Positions 44,788 through 55,569 of a stretch of DNA of 64,000 bases are shown piece after piece. The translations under genes were made by a program, and so were the position numbers. The stretch is from Actinomycetospora lemnae (lineage in GTDB: Bacteria; Actinomycetota; Actinomycetes; Mycobacteriales; Pseudonocardiaceae), in assembly GCF_028737315.1 (NCBI RefSeq), contig NZ_JAQZAO010000017.1, positions 1 through 64,000 on the forward strand. The letters are read 5' to 3'. Numbering within the stretch: position 1 is the stretch's first letter; every line of letters starts with the position of its first letter. The notes under the pieces are model-generated. The model was not told the DNA's origin. It saw only the letters and a program-made list of their open reading frames with translations, and searched no databases.

Positions 44788-45834
44788 CTAGGCGGGGGTC
44801 CGGGTGCCCGCAGCCGAGGAGACGAGGGCGGCGAGGCGGTCGCCGACCGCGTGGGTACCGCCGGGGTTGGCGTGGTCGCGGGTGGCGAGGTCGAACGCCA
44901 CGGCCGCCTCGACGCGGCGCGCGAGCTCGGGCTCGCCGAGGTGGTCGAGCAGCAGCGCCACCGAGAGGATCGCCGCGGTGGGGTCGGCGATGCCCTTGCC
45001 CGCGATGTCGGGCGCCGAGCCGTGGACCGGCTCGAACATGCTCGGGTTGGCCCGTGACACATCGAGGTTGCCCGACGCCGCGAGCCCGATGCCCCCGGTG
45101 ACGGCCGCCGCGAGGTCGGTGAGGATGTCGCCGAACAGGTTGTCGGTGACGATCACGTCGTAGCGCGACGGGTCGGTGACCAGGTGGATCGTCGTCGAAT
45201 CGACGTGCTGGTAGTCGACCGAGACGTCCGGGTGCTCGAGCGAGACCTCCTCGACCACCCGCGACCACAGCGACCCGGCGTGGGTCAGCACGTTGGTCTT
45301 GTGCACCAGCGTCAGCTTGCGGCGCGGGCGGGCGGCCGCGCGGGCGAACGCGTCGCGCACGACCCGCTCGACGCCGAACGCGGTGTTCACGCTGACCTCA
45401 GTGGCGATCTCCTGCGGCGTGTCCTTGCGCAGCAGGCCCCCGGTGCCGGCGTACGGCCCCTCGGTGCCCTCGCGGACGACGACCAGGTCGATCTCGGCGT
45501 TGCCGGCCAGCGGCCCGCGCACGCCCGGGTAGAGCCGGGCGGGGCGCAGGTTGACGTGGTGGTCGAGCTCGAAGCGCAGGCGCAGCAGCAGCCCGCGCTC
45601 GAGGATGCCGCTGGGCACCGACGGGTCGCCGACCGCGCCGAGCAGGATCGCGTCGTGCTCGCGCAGCTCCGAGAGGACGGACTCCGGCAGCAGCTCCCCG
45701 GTGGAGTGCCACCGCGCGGCACCGAGGTCGTACTGGGTCGTCTCGACCGACGGGGCGACCTCGTCGAGCACCTTGAGCGCTTCGCCGATGACCTCGGGTC
45801 CGATGCCGTCGCCGGGCACCACCGCGAGTCGCAT
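44788..45834 (-). CDS. leuB: 3-isopropylmalate dehydrogenase
   Basis: LeuB oxidatively decarboxylates 3-isopropylmalate in leucine synthesis with NAD. The 348-residue protein shows [58 protein letters not shown] and [18 protein letters not shown], all family signatures. The ATG at 45834 lies 9 bases after GGAGG. A GTG two codons upstream is less well spaced. It follows serA on the same strand with a 198-base gap. Confidence 0.95.
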   Translation of the reverse strand: MRLAVVPGDGIGPEVIGEALKVLDEVAPSVETTQYDLGAARWHSTGELLPESVLSELREHDAILLGAVGDPSVPSGILERGLLLRLRFELDHHVNLRPARLYPGVRGPLAGNAEIDLVVVREGTEGPYAGTGGLLRKDTPQEIATEVSVNTAFGVERVVRDAFARAAARPRRKLTLVHKTNVLTHAGSLWSRVVEEVSLEHPDVSVDYQHVDSTTIHLVTDPSRYDVIVTDNLFGDILTDLAAAVTGGIGLAASGNLDVSRANPSMFEPVHGSAPDIAGKGIADPTAAILSVALLLDHLGEPELARRVEAAVAFDLATRDHANPGGTHAVGDRLAALVSSAAGTRTPA

Positions 45835-46032
45835 CCGCACCAACCTCCACGAGCGGGTCGCCCCGCGACGGGGTGACCGGGGCCGACCCGCGGAGACTAC
45901 TAGGCGTGTCGGTCGATCACGGAACCGGATCGCCGAATCGTAGGAATCCGGCCTCGGTCGGGGTTGCTGCGCCCGGCGGAGTTTGGCGACGCGACCGCTC
46001 CCCCGCCGGGAGCAACGTGATCACCCGAGTGA

Positions 46033-47628
46033 TCAGCCGAAGCTGATCAGCCGCGTCGTCCGCGCCTCGAGGGTCGTGCCGATCGGCTCCAGCACCTCGG
46101 GGGACACGGCCCGGTCGACGCGCAGCAGCATGATCGACGACGACCGGTCGCGCACCTGGGAGAGCTGGGCGGCCTCGATGTTGATGTCCGACTCGCCGAG
46201 CTTGGTGCCGACGGTGCCCATCGCGCCCGGGCGGTCGGAGTACTCGAACAGCAGGACGTGGCCCTCGGCGCGCAGGTCGAAGCTGCGGCCGTTGATCTCC
46301 ACGAGCTTCTCGACGAGGTCCTCGCCGGTGAGCGTGCCGGACACGGTGACGGCCTCGCCGTCGTCGCGCACGGCCCGCAGGGTCACCATGCTGCGGTGGT
46401 TGGGGCTCTCGGTGGCCGTCTCGATGGTGACGCTGACGCCCCGCTCCTCGGCCAGCGCCGGGGCGTTGACGAAGGTGACGGGCTCGTCGACGACCTCGCC
46501 GAACACCCCGCGCAGCGCCGCGAGCGAGAGCACCGAGACGTCCTCGTGGGCGAGCTCGCCGCGCACCAGCACCTGCAGCTCGCCCGGCGCGCCGACGAGG
46601 TCGGAGAGCAGGGTGCCGAGCTTCTGGGTGATGCCGAGCCACGGCCGGACCTCCTCGCCGACCGCGCCGCCCGAGACGTTGACGGCGTCGGGCACGAAGT
46701 CCCCGCGCAGCCCGGCGAGCACGGAGTGGGCGACGTCGGTGCCCGCGCGGTCCTGGGCCTCGGTGGTCGACGCGCCGAGGTGCGGGGTCACGGTGACCTG
46801 CGGCAGCTCGAACAGCGGCGACGAGGTCGTCGGCTCGGTGACGTAGACGTCGATGCCGGCGCCGGCGACGTGGCCGGAGCGCACGGCCTCGGCCAGCGCG
46901 TCCTCGTCGACCAGGCCGCCGCGCGCGGCGTTGACGATGATGACGCCGCGCTTGGTCTTCGCCAGCGCCTCCTTGCCGATGAGGCCCTGCGTCTCGGGCG
47001 TCTTCGGCAGGTGGATCGTCATCATGTCGGCGCGGGCGAGCAGCTCGTCGAGCTCGACGAGCTCGATGCCGAGCTGGGTGGCGCGGGACTGCGGCAGGTA
47101 CGGGTCGTAGGCGATGACGTGCGTGCCGAACGAGGCGATGCGCGACGCGAACAGCTGCCCGATCTTGCCCAGGCCGATGACGCCGACCGTCTTGCCCTGG
47201 ATCTCGACACCGGAGAGCTTGCTGCGCTCCCACTTGCCGGCCCGCAGGCTCGCGTCGGCCTGCGGGATGTGGCGCGCGGTGGCCAGCAGCAGCGCGATCG
47301 CGTGCTCGGCGGCGGAGACGATGTTGGACGTCGGCGCGTTGACGACCATGACGCCGTGGGACGTGGCCGCGGGCACCTCGACGTTGTCGAGCCCGACGCC
47401 GGCGCGCCCCACGATCTTCAGCTGCTTCGCGGCGTCGAAGACCTCGGCGTCGACCTGCGTCGCCGACCGCACGAGCAGCGCGTCGGCGTCGGCCACGGCC
47501 TCGAGCAGGGCCGCCCGGTCGGTGCCGTCGACGGAGCGGATCTCGACCTCGTCGCCGAACACCTCCAACGTCGACGGCGCGAGCTTCTCGGCCATCAGGA
47601 CGACGGGCTTGCTGGCGGCGGTGGTCAC
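46033..47628 (-). CDS. serA: D-3-phosphoglycerate dehydrogenase
   Basis: SerA starts serine synthesis from 3-phosphoglycerate. The 531-residue product is the long actinobacterial type. It has a substrate/NAD core (about 1-300, GKTVGVIGLGKIGQLFAS, NAARGGLVDEDAL, HLGASTTEAQ), an intervening ASB domain (about 320-450) and a C-terminal ACT domain (about 455-530, LLFEYSDRPGAMGTVGTKL) for serine feedback. The GTG start at 47628 follows GGGAGCG. A 14-bp palindrome lies in its upstream region. Confidence 0.96.
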   Translation of the reverse strand: MTTAASKPVVLMAEKLAPSTLEVFGDEVEIRSVDGTDRAALLEAVADADALLVRSATQVDAEVFDAAKQLKIVGRAGVGLDNVEVPAATSHGVMVVNAPTSNIVSAAEHAIALLLATARHIPQADASLRAGKWERSKLSGVEIQGKTVGVIGLGKIGQLFASRIASFGTHVIAYDPYLPQSRATQLGIELVELDELLARADMMTIHLPKTPETQGLIGKEALAKTKRGVIIVNAARGGLVDEDALAEAVRSGHVAGAGIDVYVTEPTTSSPLFELPQVTVTPHLGASTTEAQDRAGTDVAHSVLAGLRGDFVPDAVNVSGGAVGEEVRPWLGITQKLGTLLSDLVGAPGELQVLVRGELAHEDVSVLSLAALRGVFGEVVDEPVTFVNAPALAEERGVSVTIETATESPNHRSMVTLRAVRDDGEAVTVSGTLTGEDLVEKLVEINGRSFDLRAEGHVLLFEYSDRPGAMGTVGTKLGESDINIEAAQLSQVRDRSSSIMLLRVDRAVSPEVLEPIGTTLEARTTRLISFG

Positions 47629-47741
47629 GATGGTTTCGCTCCCCGGGGGTCGGCGGCTGGGTCGGGCACGCCGACGACCGTTGCACCTGCCCGATGACGC
47701 ACGCCGACGTGCTCGCGGGTCACTCTCCCGCACTCACGGGG

Positions 47742-47771
47742 ACCATACCGACCGCTCGTGAACCGGTTCAC
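47742..47771 (-). promoter_or_regulatory. Putative serA promoter with palindromic operator
   Basis: GTGAACCGGTTCAC at 47758-47771 is a perfect 14-bp palindrome. On the minus strand TGAACC (47765-47770) and TATGGT (47742-47747) are 17 bases apart and could be -35 and -10. The palindrome would then overlap the -35. It lies about 115-145 bases before the serA start. Confidence 0.45.
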
Positions 47772-47793
47772 AGGCCGGGCCGAGGGGCGCGAC

Positions 47794-47850
47794 CCGGAGC
47801 GAACGGGGACTTCGCGCGCGTAGAAGCGGCGAGATACCCGTTCGCTCCGG
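47794..47850 (-). terminator. Terminator downstream of ilvC
   Basis: Perfect 14-bp inverted repeat: CCGGAGCGAACGGG (47794-47807) with its complement at 47837-47850 around a 29-base loop. It lies 13 bases after the ilvC stop and ends the ilvBNC transcript before serA. No U-tract. Confidence 0.7.
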
Positions 47851-47862
47851 ACTCGGCGAGCC

Positions 47863-49449
<1,587 letters not shown>

Positions 49450-49453
<4 letters not shown>

Positions 49454-51459
49454 CGGACCGGCTCCTCGTCGATGGTCCGGCTCCGCTGCGCTGCGCGTCC
49501 TTCGCCGTCGACGGGACGGTCGGCCCGCGAGACCTCCTCGGCCTGCACGGCCTCGGGGTCGTCGAACAGCGGGCGGATGTCCCGCGCGGCCATGATCTGG
49601 TCGTTGCCGGTGCCGGCGGCGACCATCGGCCACACCTGCGCGTCCGCACCGACGGTGAAGTCGATGACGACGGGCCGGTCGGTGATCGCCATGGCCTGGT
49701 TGATGACGCGGTCGACGTCGTCCTTCGACTCGCAGCGCAGCCCCTCGCAGCCGAGCGCCTGCGCGAGCAGGACGAAGTCGGGCACGCGGTGCTTGTGCGT
49801 GCCGAGCTCGGTGTTCGAGTAGCGCTCGTCGTAGAACAGGGTCTGCCACTGGCGGACCATGCCGAGATTGCCGTTGTTGATGACCGCGACCTTGATCGGG
49901 ATGCCCTCGATCGCGCAGGTGGCGAGCTCCTGGTTGGTCATCTGGAAGCAGCCGTCGCCGTCGATGCACCACACGGTGGTGTCGGGGCAGCCGACCTTCG
50001 CGCCCATGGCCGCCGGCACCCCGTAGCCCATGGTCCCGGCGCCGCCGGAGTTGAGCCAGGTGCGGGGCTTCTCGTAGGCGATGAACTGCGCGGCCCACAT
50101 CTGGTGCTGGCCCACGCCCGCCGCGTAGATCGCGTCGGGGCCGGCGATGGCACCGATCCGCTCGATGACGTACTCGGGCGAGAGGGTGCCGTCGGCCGGG
50201 TCGTCGTAGCCGAGCGGGAACGTCTGCCGCCAGCTCTCGAGCTGCTCCCACCACCCGCGCAGCTGCTCGTGCCGGGTGTCGCGGTCGACCGCGGAGCTGC
50301 GCAGCGCGGCGGTCAGCTCGGTGACGACCTCGCGGGCGTCGCCGACGATCGGGACGTCCGCGGGGCGGTTCTTGCCGATCTCGGCCGGGTCGATGTCCGC
50401 GTGGATCACCTTCGCGCCCGGGGCGAACGTCGACAGGTCGCCGGTGACGCGGTCGTCGAAGCGGGCCCCGAGGGCGATGAGCAGGTCGGCCTTCTGCATC
50501 GCCGCCACGGCGGCGACGGTGCCGTGCATGCCCGGCATCCCCAGGTTCTGGCGGTGGCCGTCGGGGAAGGCGCCGCGGGCCATGAGGGTGGTGACCACGG
50601 GCGCGCCGGTCTCGTCGGCGAGGTCGAGGAGCTCGGTGGAGGCCTCGGCCTTGATCACACCGCCGCCGACGTAGAGGACGGGACGACGCGCCTCGCCGAT
50701 CAGGCGGGCGGCCTCCCGGATCTGCTTGCTGTGCGGCCGGGTGGTCGGCCGGTAGCCGGGCAGCCGGGTCTCGACCGGCCAGCTGAAGGTGGTCTGCGCC
50801 TGCAGGACGTCCTTGGGCAGGTCGACCAGGACCGGGCCGGGACGCCCGGTGGCGGCGATGTGGAACGCCTCGGCGATCGCGCGCGGGATGTCCGCGGGGT
50901 CGGTCACCAGCATGTTGTGCTTGGTGATCGGCATCGTGATGCCGCAGATGTCGGCTTCCTGGAACGCGTCGGTCCCGATGAGCTTGCGGCCCACCTGCCC
51001 GGTGATCGCGACGAGCGGCACCGAGTCGAGCATCGCGTCCGCGAGCGGGGTGACGAGGTTCGTCGCGCCCGGCCCCGAGGTCGCGATGCAGACGCCCACC
51101 CGGCCCGTCGCCTGGGCGTAGCCGGTGGCGGCGTGGCCCGCGCCCTGCTCGTGGCGCACGAGGATGTGGCGCACGAGCCGCGAGTCGAACAGCGGGTCGT
51201 AGGCGGGGAGGATCGCCCCGCCCGGGATGCCGAAGACCACGTCGCACCCGACGGCCTCGAGCGAGCGGACGAGCGACTGCGCGCCGGTCGCGGGCTCGGG
51301 GTCGACGCGGGTGGGACGCGGGGCGTCCGGCGCGACGGGGGTCTGCAGCACGGTGTCCTGCTGCTCGGTCGGGGCGCCGGCACGCGGTGCGGGTCGCCGC
51401 GTGCCGTTCGCCGCCGGCCCCGGGGTGCCGGGGGCCGCGGTCGGTCTGGCTTGGGTCAT
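49450..51459 (-). CDS. ilvB: Acetolactate synthase large subunit
   Basis: This TPP enzyme performs the first common step of branched-chain amino-acid synthesis. The 669-residue protein has an extra Pro/Ala-rich N-terminal tail (about 1-60) before the PYR domain ([38 protein letters not shown]), a central FAD-binding domain, and the TPP motif [16 protein letters not shown]. The C-terminal tail [18 protein letters not shown] lies beyond the conserved end and is encoded by a copy of the dispersed repeat. It is preceded by an attenuator leader. Confidence 0.96.
49468..49492 (-). repeat. Dispersed short repeat, copy 3 (3' end of ilvB)
   Basis: On the minus strand this 25-base stretch matches 37483-37507 in ileS at 24 of 25 positions. 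It is read in a different frame, giving AQRSRTID instead of RSGAGPST. Confidence 0.65.
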
Positions 51460-51510
51460 CGGGTGTCTGCCTCGGGAGGGTCGCCGGGTGCGTCACGGGG
51501 GGCCGGACAT

Positions 51511-51544
51511 GAAAAAGCCCCCACCGCCTCGAGGCGGAGAGGGC
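51511..51544 (-). terminator. ilvB attenuator terminator
   Basis: Minus-strand hairpin around the palindrome CCGCCTCGAGGCGG (51523-51536), extended by CCCTCT/GGGGG-type pairing and followed directly by TTTTTC. It is a true U-tract terminator, unusual in this window, placed between the leader peptide and ilvB. Confidence 0.8.
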
Positions 51545-51545
51545 A

Positions 51546-51601
51546 GGCGCGTCAGCAGGTTCTCGCGGCGGGCTCGTCGGCCCGTCAGGCGCTGACGCGC
51601 C
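51546..51601 (-). promoter_or_regulatory. ilvB leader upstream hairpin
   Basis: Perfect 11-bp inverted repeat GGCGCGTCAGC (51546-51556) and GCTGACGCGCC (51591-51601). The right arm overlaps the end of the leader peptide frame, so ribosome position could decide whether this hairpin forms ahead of the terminator. Confidence 0.6.
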
Positions 51602-51632
51602 CCGGGAGTACGAGAATTCGCCGCTGGATCAC
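51585..51632 (-). CDS. ilvBNC leader peptide
   Basis: A 15-codon frame from GTG encodes MIQRRILVLPGRVSA and a TGA stop. The run Ile-Leu-Val-Leu is what a branched-chain amino-acid attenuator needs to sense all three end products. Five bases after a -10 box plus the usual gap put the GTG at the likely transcript start, so it is probably translated as a leaderless frame. Confidence 0.7.
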   Translation of the reverse strand: MIQRRILVLPGRVSA

Positions 51633-51639
51633 GACCGCG

Positions 51640-51669
51640 AGGGTAGGTGGCCGGTCGACGGATCGTCAA
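51640..51669 (-). promoter_or_regulatory. ilvBNC promoter
   Basis: On the minus strand TTGACG (51664-51669) and TACCCT (51640-51645) are separated by 18 bases. The leader-peptide GTG begins 7 bases after the -10, near the expected +1. Confidence 0.65.
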
Positions 51670-51707
51670 ACCGGGTCCCCCTGCTGCGCCGGTGGCACCA
51701 TCGACGT

Positions 51708-52304
51708 GTGACGAGCGAGCAGACCAGCGAGGAGACGAGGGACGCCACGGAGCGGCCCGCCCCGGCGGGGCCCGCCACCTTCCGGCCGGTGCCGCTGCCG
51801 GCGCTGGTGGCCGTGGGGTTCGTCGCCCTCGGGCTCTCCCCGATCGCGTTCCAGGGCGGCGCGTGGTTCCTCGTGTTCCTGGCCCCGCTCGTGCTCGCCC
51901 TCTGGGTCGTCCGCACGCGCACCGTCGTCGACGGCGACGCGCTGCGGGTGCTGCTGGCGTGGGGCACGCGCCGTGTCGGCTGGGACGAGGTGGCGACGCT
52001 GCGCGTCGTCGCCCGCGGGTGGGTGCGCGCCGTCCGCCGCGACGACACCGAGGTCGCACTGGTGGGGGTGCGCACGCGCGACCTGGGCCGGATCGCGGCG
52101 GCCAGCGGCGGGCGCATCGACATGCCGACCCCGGAGGAGGTCGCGGAGGCGCGCGACCACCAGCGCGAGCTCGAGGCCACCCGGCTGCGCATCGCCCGGC
52201 TCCGGGAGCGGCAGGCGGAGCAGGCGGCCGGGCAGGGTGCCGGCCAGGGTGCTGGGCAGGGTGCTGACCCGGACCCCGCCGGGGCGCCCGACGAGCGGGC
52301 GTAG
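51708..52304 (+). CDS. PH-domain-type membrane protein
   Basis: This 198-residue protein has two N-terminal helices (LPALVAVGFVALGLSPIAF, WFLVFLAPLVLALWVVRT). After them comes a small bacterial PH-like domain (TVVDGDALRVLLAWGTRRVGWDE, VRAVRRDDTEVALVGVRT) and a coiled, charged tail ending in a 4-residue repeat (GAGQ units). It sits divergent from ilvB, like the small Rv3004-type gene in mycobacteria. GTG start. Function unknown. Confidence 0.75.
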   Translation: MTSEQTSEETRDATERPAPAGPATFRPVPLPALVAVGFVALGLSPIAFQGGAWFLVFLAPLVLALWVVRTRTVVDGDALRVLLAWGTRRVGWDEVATLRVVARGWVRAVRRDDTEVALVGVRTRDLGRIAAASGGRIDMPTPEEVAEARDHQRELEATRLRIARLRERQAEQAAGQGAGQGAGQGADPDPAGAPDERA

Positions 52305-52348
52305 CCTCGCCGTCAGCCCACCACTGATCCACCCCTGAGAGGTCAGCC

Positions 52349-54190
52349 GTGCCGCCGCTGCGCTCGCGCGTCACCACCCAGGGCCGCAACGCCGCCGGGG
52401 CCCGGGCCCTCTGGCGCGCCACCGGCCTCACCGACTCCGACTTCGGCAAGCCGCTCGTCGCGATCGCCAACTCCTACACCCAGTTCGTGCCCGGCCACGT
52501 GCACCTCAAGGAGCTGGGCGAGCTCGTGGCGGGCGCGGTGCGCGAGGCCGGCGGGATCGCGCGCGAGTTCCACACGATCGCCGTGGACGACGGCATCGCG
52601 ATGGGCCACGGCGGGATGCTGCACTCGCTGCCCAGCCGCGAGGTGATCGCCGACGCGGTCGAGCACATGGTCCAGGGTCACGCCGTCGACGCGCTGGTGT
52701 GCATCTCGAACTGCGACAAGATCACCCCGGGCATGCTCAACGCGGCGATGCGGCTGAACATCCCCACGGTGTTCGTCTCGGGCGGGCCGATGGAGGCCGG
52801 CAAGGCCGTGGTCGTCGACGGCGTCGCGCAGGCGCCGACCGACCTCATCACCGCGATCTCCGCGTCGGCGTCGTCGCAGGTCAGTGACGAGGGGCTGACC
52901 GAGGTCGAGCGCTCGGCGTGCCCGACGTGCGGGTCGTGCTCGGGCATGTTCACCGCCAACTCGATGAACTGCCTCACCGAGGCGCTCGGTCTGTCGCTGC
53001 CCGGCAACGGCTCGACGCTGGCGACGCACGCCGCGCGCCGCGAGCTCTTCCTGCAGGCCGGGCGCACGGTCGTCGACCTCGCCCGCCGGTACTACGAGCA
53101 GGACGACGACGCGGTGCTGCCGCGCAACGTCGCGTCGAAGCAGGCGTTCGAGAACGCGATGGCGCTCGACGTCGCGATGGGCGGCTCGACCAACACCGTC
53201 CTGCACATCCTCGCCGCCGCCCACGAGGCCGAGCTGGACTTCACGCTCGCCGACATCGACGCGGTCAGCCGGCGCGTGCCGTGCGTGTCGAAGGTCGCCC
53301 CGAACTCCAGCCACCACATGGAGGACGTGCACCGCGCCGGCGGCATCCCCGCGATCCTCGGCGAGCTCGACCGCGCCGGCCTGCTGCACCGCGACGTCCA
53401 CGCGGTGCACGCCCCGTCGCTCGCGGAGTGGCTGGGCACCTGGGACATCCGGGGCGGCTCGCCCTCCGCCGAGGCCGTCGAGCTCTTCCACGCCGCGCCC
53501 GGCGGGGTCCGCACCGTCGAGCCGTTCTCGACGACCAACCGCTGGTCGTCGCTCGACACCGACGGCGCCGGCGGCGTGATCCGCGACGTCGCGCACGCCT
53601 TCTCGGCCGACGGCGGGCTCGCGGTGCTGCGCGGCAACCTCTCCCCCGACGGCGCGGTGATCAAGAGCGCCGGGCTGCCGGAGGACGGGCGGTTCTTCCG
53701 CGGCCCGGCGCGGGTGGTCGAGAGCCAGGAGGAGGCCGTCTCGGTCATCCTCGGCAAGCAGGTGCAGCCCGGCGACGTGCTCGTCGTGCGCTACGAGGGC
53801 CCCTCCGGCGGCCCCGGGATGCAGGAGATGCTGCACCCGACCGCGTTCCTCAAGGGCGCGGGCCTGGGCGCGGTGTGCGCGCTGGTCACCGACGGGCGCT
53901 TCTCGGGCGGGTCGTCGGGCATCAGCGTCGGCCACGTCTCGCCCGAGGCCGCGGCCGGCGGCGCCATCGGGCTGGTGCAGGACGGCGACGAGATCCTCCT
54001 CGACGTCGACAGCCGGCGCATCGAGCTGCTGGTCGACGACGACGTGCTCGCCGAGCGCCGCGCCAAGATGGACGCCTCCGAGCGCCCCTGGCAGCCCGCC
54101 GTCGAGCGCCACCGGAACCTCACCAGCGCGCTGCGCGCCTACGCCAAGCTCGTGACCTCCGGCGCGACGGGCGCGGTCCGCAGCATCTGA
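52349..54190 (+). CDS. ilvD: Dihydroxy-acid dehydratase
   Basis: IlvD dehydrates dihydroxy-isovalerate and -methylvalerate to the keto acids. The 613-residue protein shows the iron-sulfur and active-site cysteines in [15 protein letters not shown] and [36 protein letters not shown], and [17 protein letters not shown] near the end. The GTG start at 52349 follows GAGAGG. It is next to ilvBNC on the opposite strand and shares the branched-chain pathway. Confidence 0.96.
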   Translation: MPPLRSRVTTQGRNAAGARALWRATGLTDSDFGKPLVAIANSYTQFVPGHVHLKELGELVAGAVREAGGIAREFHTIAVDDGIAMGHGGMLHSLPSREVIADAVEHMVQGHAVDALVCISNCDKITPGMLNAAMRLNIPTVFVSGGPMEAGKAVVVDGVAQAPTDLITAISASASSQVSDEGLTEVERSACPTCGSCSGMFTANSMNCLTEALGLSLPGNGSTLATHAARRELFLQAGRTVVDLARRYYEQDDDAVLPRNVASKQAFENAMALDVAMGGSTNTVLHILAAAHEAELDFTLADIDAVSRRVPCVSKVAPNSSHHMEDVHRAGGIPAILGELDRAGLLHRDVHAVHAPSLAEWLGTWDIRGGSPSAEAVELFHAAPGGVRTVEPFSTTNRWSSLDTDGAGGVIRDVAHAFSADGGLAVLRGNLSPDGAVIKSAGLPEDGRFFRGPARVVESQEEAVSVILGKQVQPGDVLVVRYEGPSGGPGMQEMLHPTAFLKGAGLGAVCALVTDGRFSGGSSGISVGHVSPEAAAGGAIGLVQDGDEILLDVDSRRIELLVDDDVLAERRAKMDASERPWQPAVERHRNLTSALRAYAKLVTSGATGAVRSI

Positions 54191-54203
54191 CGCCGTCCCC
54201 GGT

Positions 54204-54234
54204 GACGGGGCCCGCGCCCGGCGCGGGTCCCGTC
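54204..54234. terminator. Terminator between ilvD and a small gene
   Basis: A 13-bp stem, GACGGGGCCCGCG (54204-54216) with CGCGGGTCCCGTC (54222-54234) and a 5-base loop, contains a single G-U-type mismatch. It lies 14 bases after ilvD and can serve the convergent small gene too. Confidence 0.7.
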
Positions 54235-54250
54235 GCCGACGTCACCGACC

Positions 54251-54433
54251 TCAGCGCGGCGGGTGCCGCAGGGACGCCGCGCGCAGGGCGTCGGCGATCC
54301 GGCGGCACTCGTCGCGGGTGAGCACGGCGGTCTGCCGTCCCAGTGTCAGGACCGCGAACGGGTCCTCGTCCTCGACGTGCACGGACACGATCTCCTCGCC
54401 CGCGCCCGTGCTGATGCTCGTCGTCGCTGTCAT
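54251..54433 (-). CDS. Small hypothetical protein
   Basis: This 60-residue protein starts with ATG at 54433 (the frame is open back to 54460). It has EEIVSVHVEDEDPFAVLTLG followed by a predicted helix RDECRRIADALRAA. No membrane helix or motif is seen. It lies about 60 bases downstream of a strong AT-rich inverted repeat. No family recognised. Confidence 0.5.
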   Translation of the reverse strand: MTATTSISTGAGEEIVSVHVEDEDPFAVLTLGRQTAVLTRDECRRIADALRAASLRHPPR

Positions 54434-54491
54434 GGCCGGCTCCGCTCCACCGTCGTCCACGTCGGGAGTGCGTGGGCGCTGCTGTCCGTTC

Positions 54492-54523
54492 TACATACTT
54501 GCGTGTTATCTCGCAAGTATGTA
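54492..54523. promoter_or_regulatory. AT-rich 12-bp inverted repeat
   Basis: TACATACTTGCG (54492-54503) and CGCAAGTATGTA (54512-54523) form a perfect 12-bp inverted repeat with an 8-base loop. It lies between the hydroxyacid dehydrogenase (40 bases downstream of its stop) and the 60-residue gene (about 60 bases upstream of its start). The AT content and exact symmetry suggest a regulator operator. A terminator role is also possible. Confidence 0.55.
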
Positions 54524-54562
54524 ACCGACGCGAGTCATCGCCGAAGCGCCCGACGGCGGTGC

Positions 54563-55492
54563 TCAGTACCCGTTGACCACCAGGTTCGGCGGGTCCTCGC
54601 CGCGGGCGACGGCCTCCAGCTGGGTGCGCACGACGCGGTAGGCGCGCTCCAGGTGCCCGGGGACGCTCCCGCCGACGTGCGGGGTGATGAGGAGGTTCGG
54701 CGCCGACCAGAGCGGGTGGTCGGCGGGCAGGGGCTCGGGGTCGACGACGTCGACGACGGCGCGCAGGCGCTCGGCGCGCAGCTCCGCGAGCAGGGCGTCG
54801 GTGTCGACGACGGGCCCGCGCGCGGCGTTGACCAGCAGCGCGCCGTCGGGCATCGCCGCGAGGAAGTCGGCGTCCGCGAGCCCGCGCGTCTCGTCGGTGA
54901 GGGGCACGAGCAGGACGACGACGTCGTGGTCTCCCAGGAGGTCGGGCAGCTCCGAGGTGGCGTGCACCCCGTCGCGGGCCCGGCGCCCGACGCGCGTGAT
55001 GGTGCCGACGTCGAAGGTCTCGAGCCGGCGGGCGGTCTGCTCGGCGAGGTCGCCCGCGCCCACGAGCAGCACGCGCTTGCCGGTGAGGGTGTCGGTGATG
55101 TGTTGGTCCCACCGGCCCTCGTCCTGCGCGCGGACGAACACCGGGATCTCACGCAGCACCGCGAGCGTCGCGGCGAGCACCCACTCGGCGGTGACGCCGC
55201 CGTGGGCGCCCTGGCAGTCGGAGAGCGCGACGCCGTCGGGCAGGCGCCCGACCCACATCTCCGCGCCGGCCGAGAGCAGCTGCACCAGCCGCAGCCGCGG
55301 GCACCGTTCCACCAGCTTCAACGCATCGGTCGTGGCCAGGAAGCCGGGGATGAGCACGGCGGCCCGGTCGGCGGCGTCGGGCAGCGCGTCGGCCTGCTCG
55401 TCGTAGCGCACGAGCTCGAGGCCCTCGATGTCGGCGAGCGCGGCCTCGCCCTCGGGGTGCGGGACGAGGACGGTCACGGGTTCCTGGGCCAC
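54563..55492 (-). CDS. D-isomer specific 2-hydroxyacid dehydrogenase
   Basis: This 309-residue protein has the NAD-binding motif VLLVGAGDLAEQTARRLE (about 140) and the catalytic region NAARGPVVDTDALLAEL, DPEPLPADHPLW and ITPHVGGSVPG (catalytic His). It belongs to the D-hydroxyacid/phosphoglycerate dehydrogenase family. The substrate is unknown, and glyoxylate/hydroxypyruvate-type reduction is possible. A GTG at 55492 is chosen because the longer start at 55567 would abut the divergent lipoprotein gene. Confidence 0.9.
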   Translation of the reverse strand: MAQEPVTVLVPHPEGEAALADIEGLELVRYDEQADALPDAADRAAVLIPGFLATTDALKLVERCPRLRLVQLLSAGAEMWVGRLPDGVALSDCQGAHGGVTAEWVLAATLAVLREIPVFVRAQDEGRWDQHITDTLTGKRVLLVGAGDLAEQTARRLETFDVGTITRVGRRARDGVHATSELPDLLGDHDVVVLLVPLTDETRGLADADFLAAMPDGALLVNAARGPVVDTDALLAELRAERLRAVVDVVDPEPLPADHPLWSAPNLLITPHVGGSVPGHLERAYRVVRTQLEAVARGEDPPNLVVNGY

Positions 55493-55569
55493 GGTGCGCG
55501 GAGGGTAGTCCACCGGACGGCACCCCGTCTCACGGCCGGCACAGTCGCGGACGCCTACTGTGTCCACCC

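Noticed and set aside
52349-52390. A fourth copy of the dispersed repeat at the ilvD start
   Set aside because: Only about ten bases match, and the encoded residues (PPLRSR) are the normal start of IlvD proteins.
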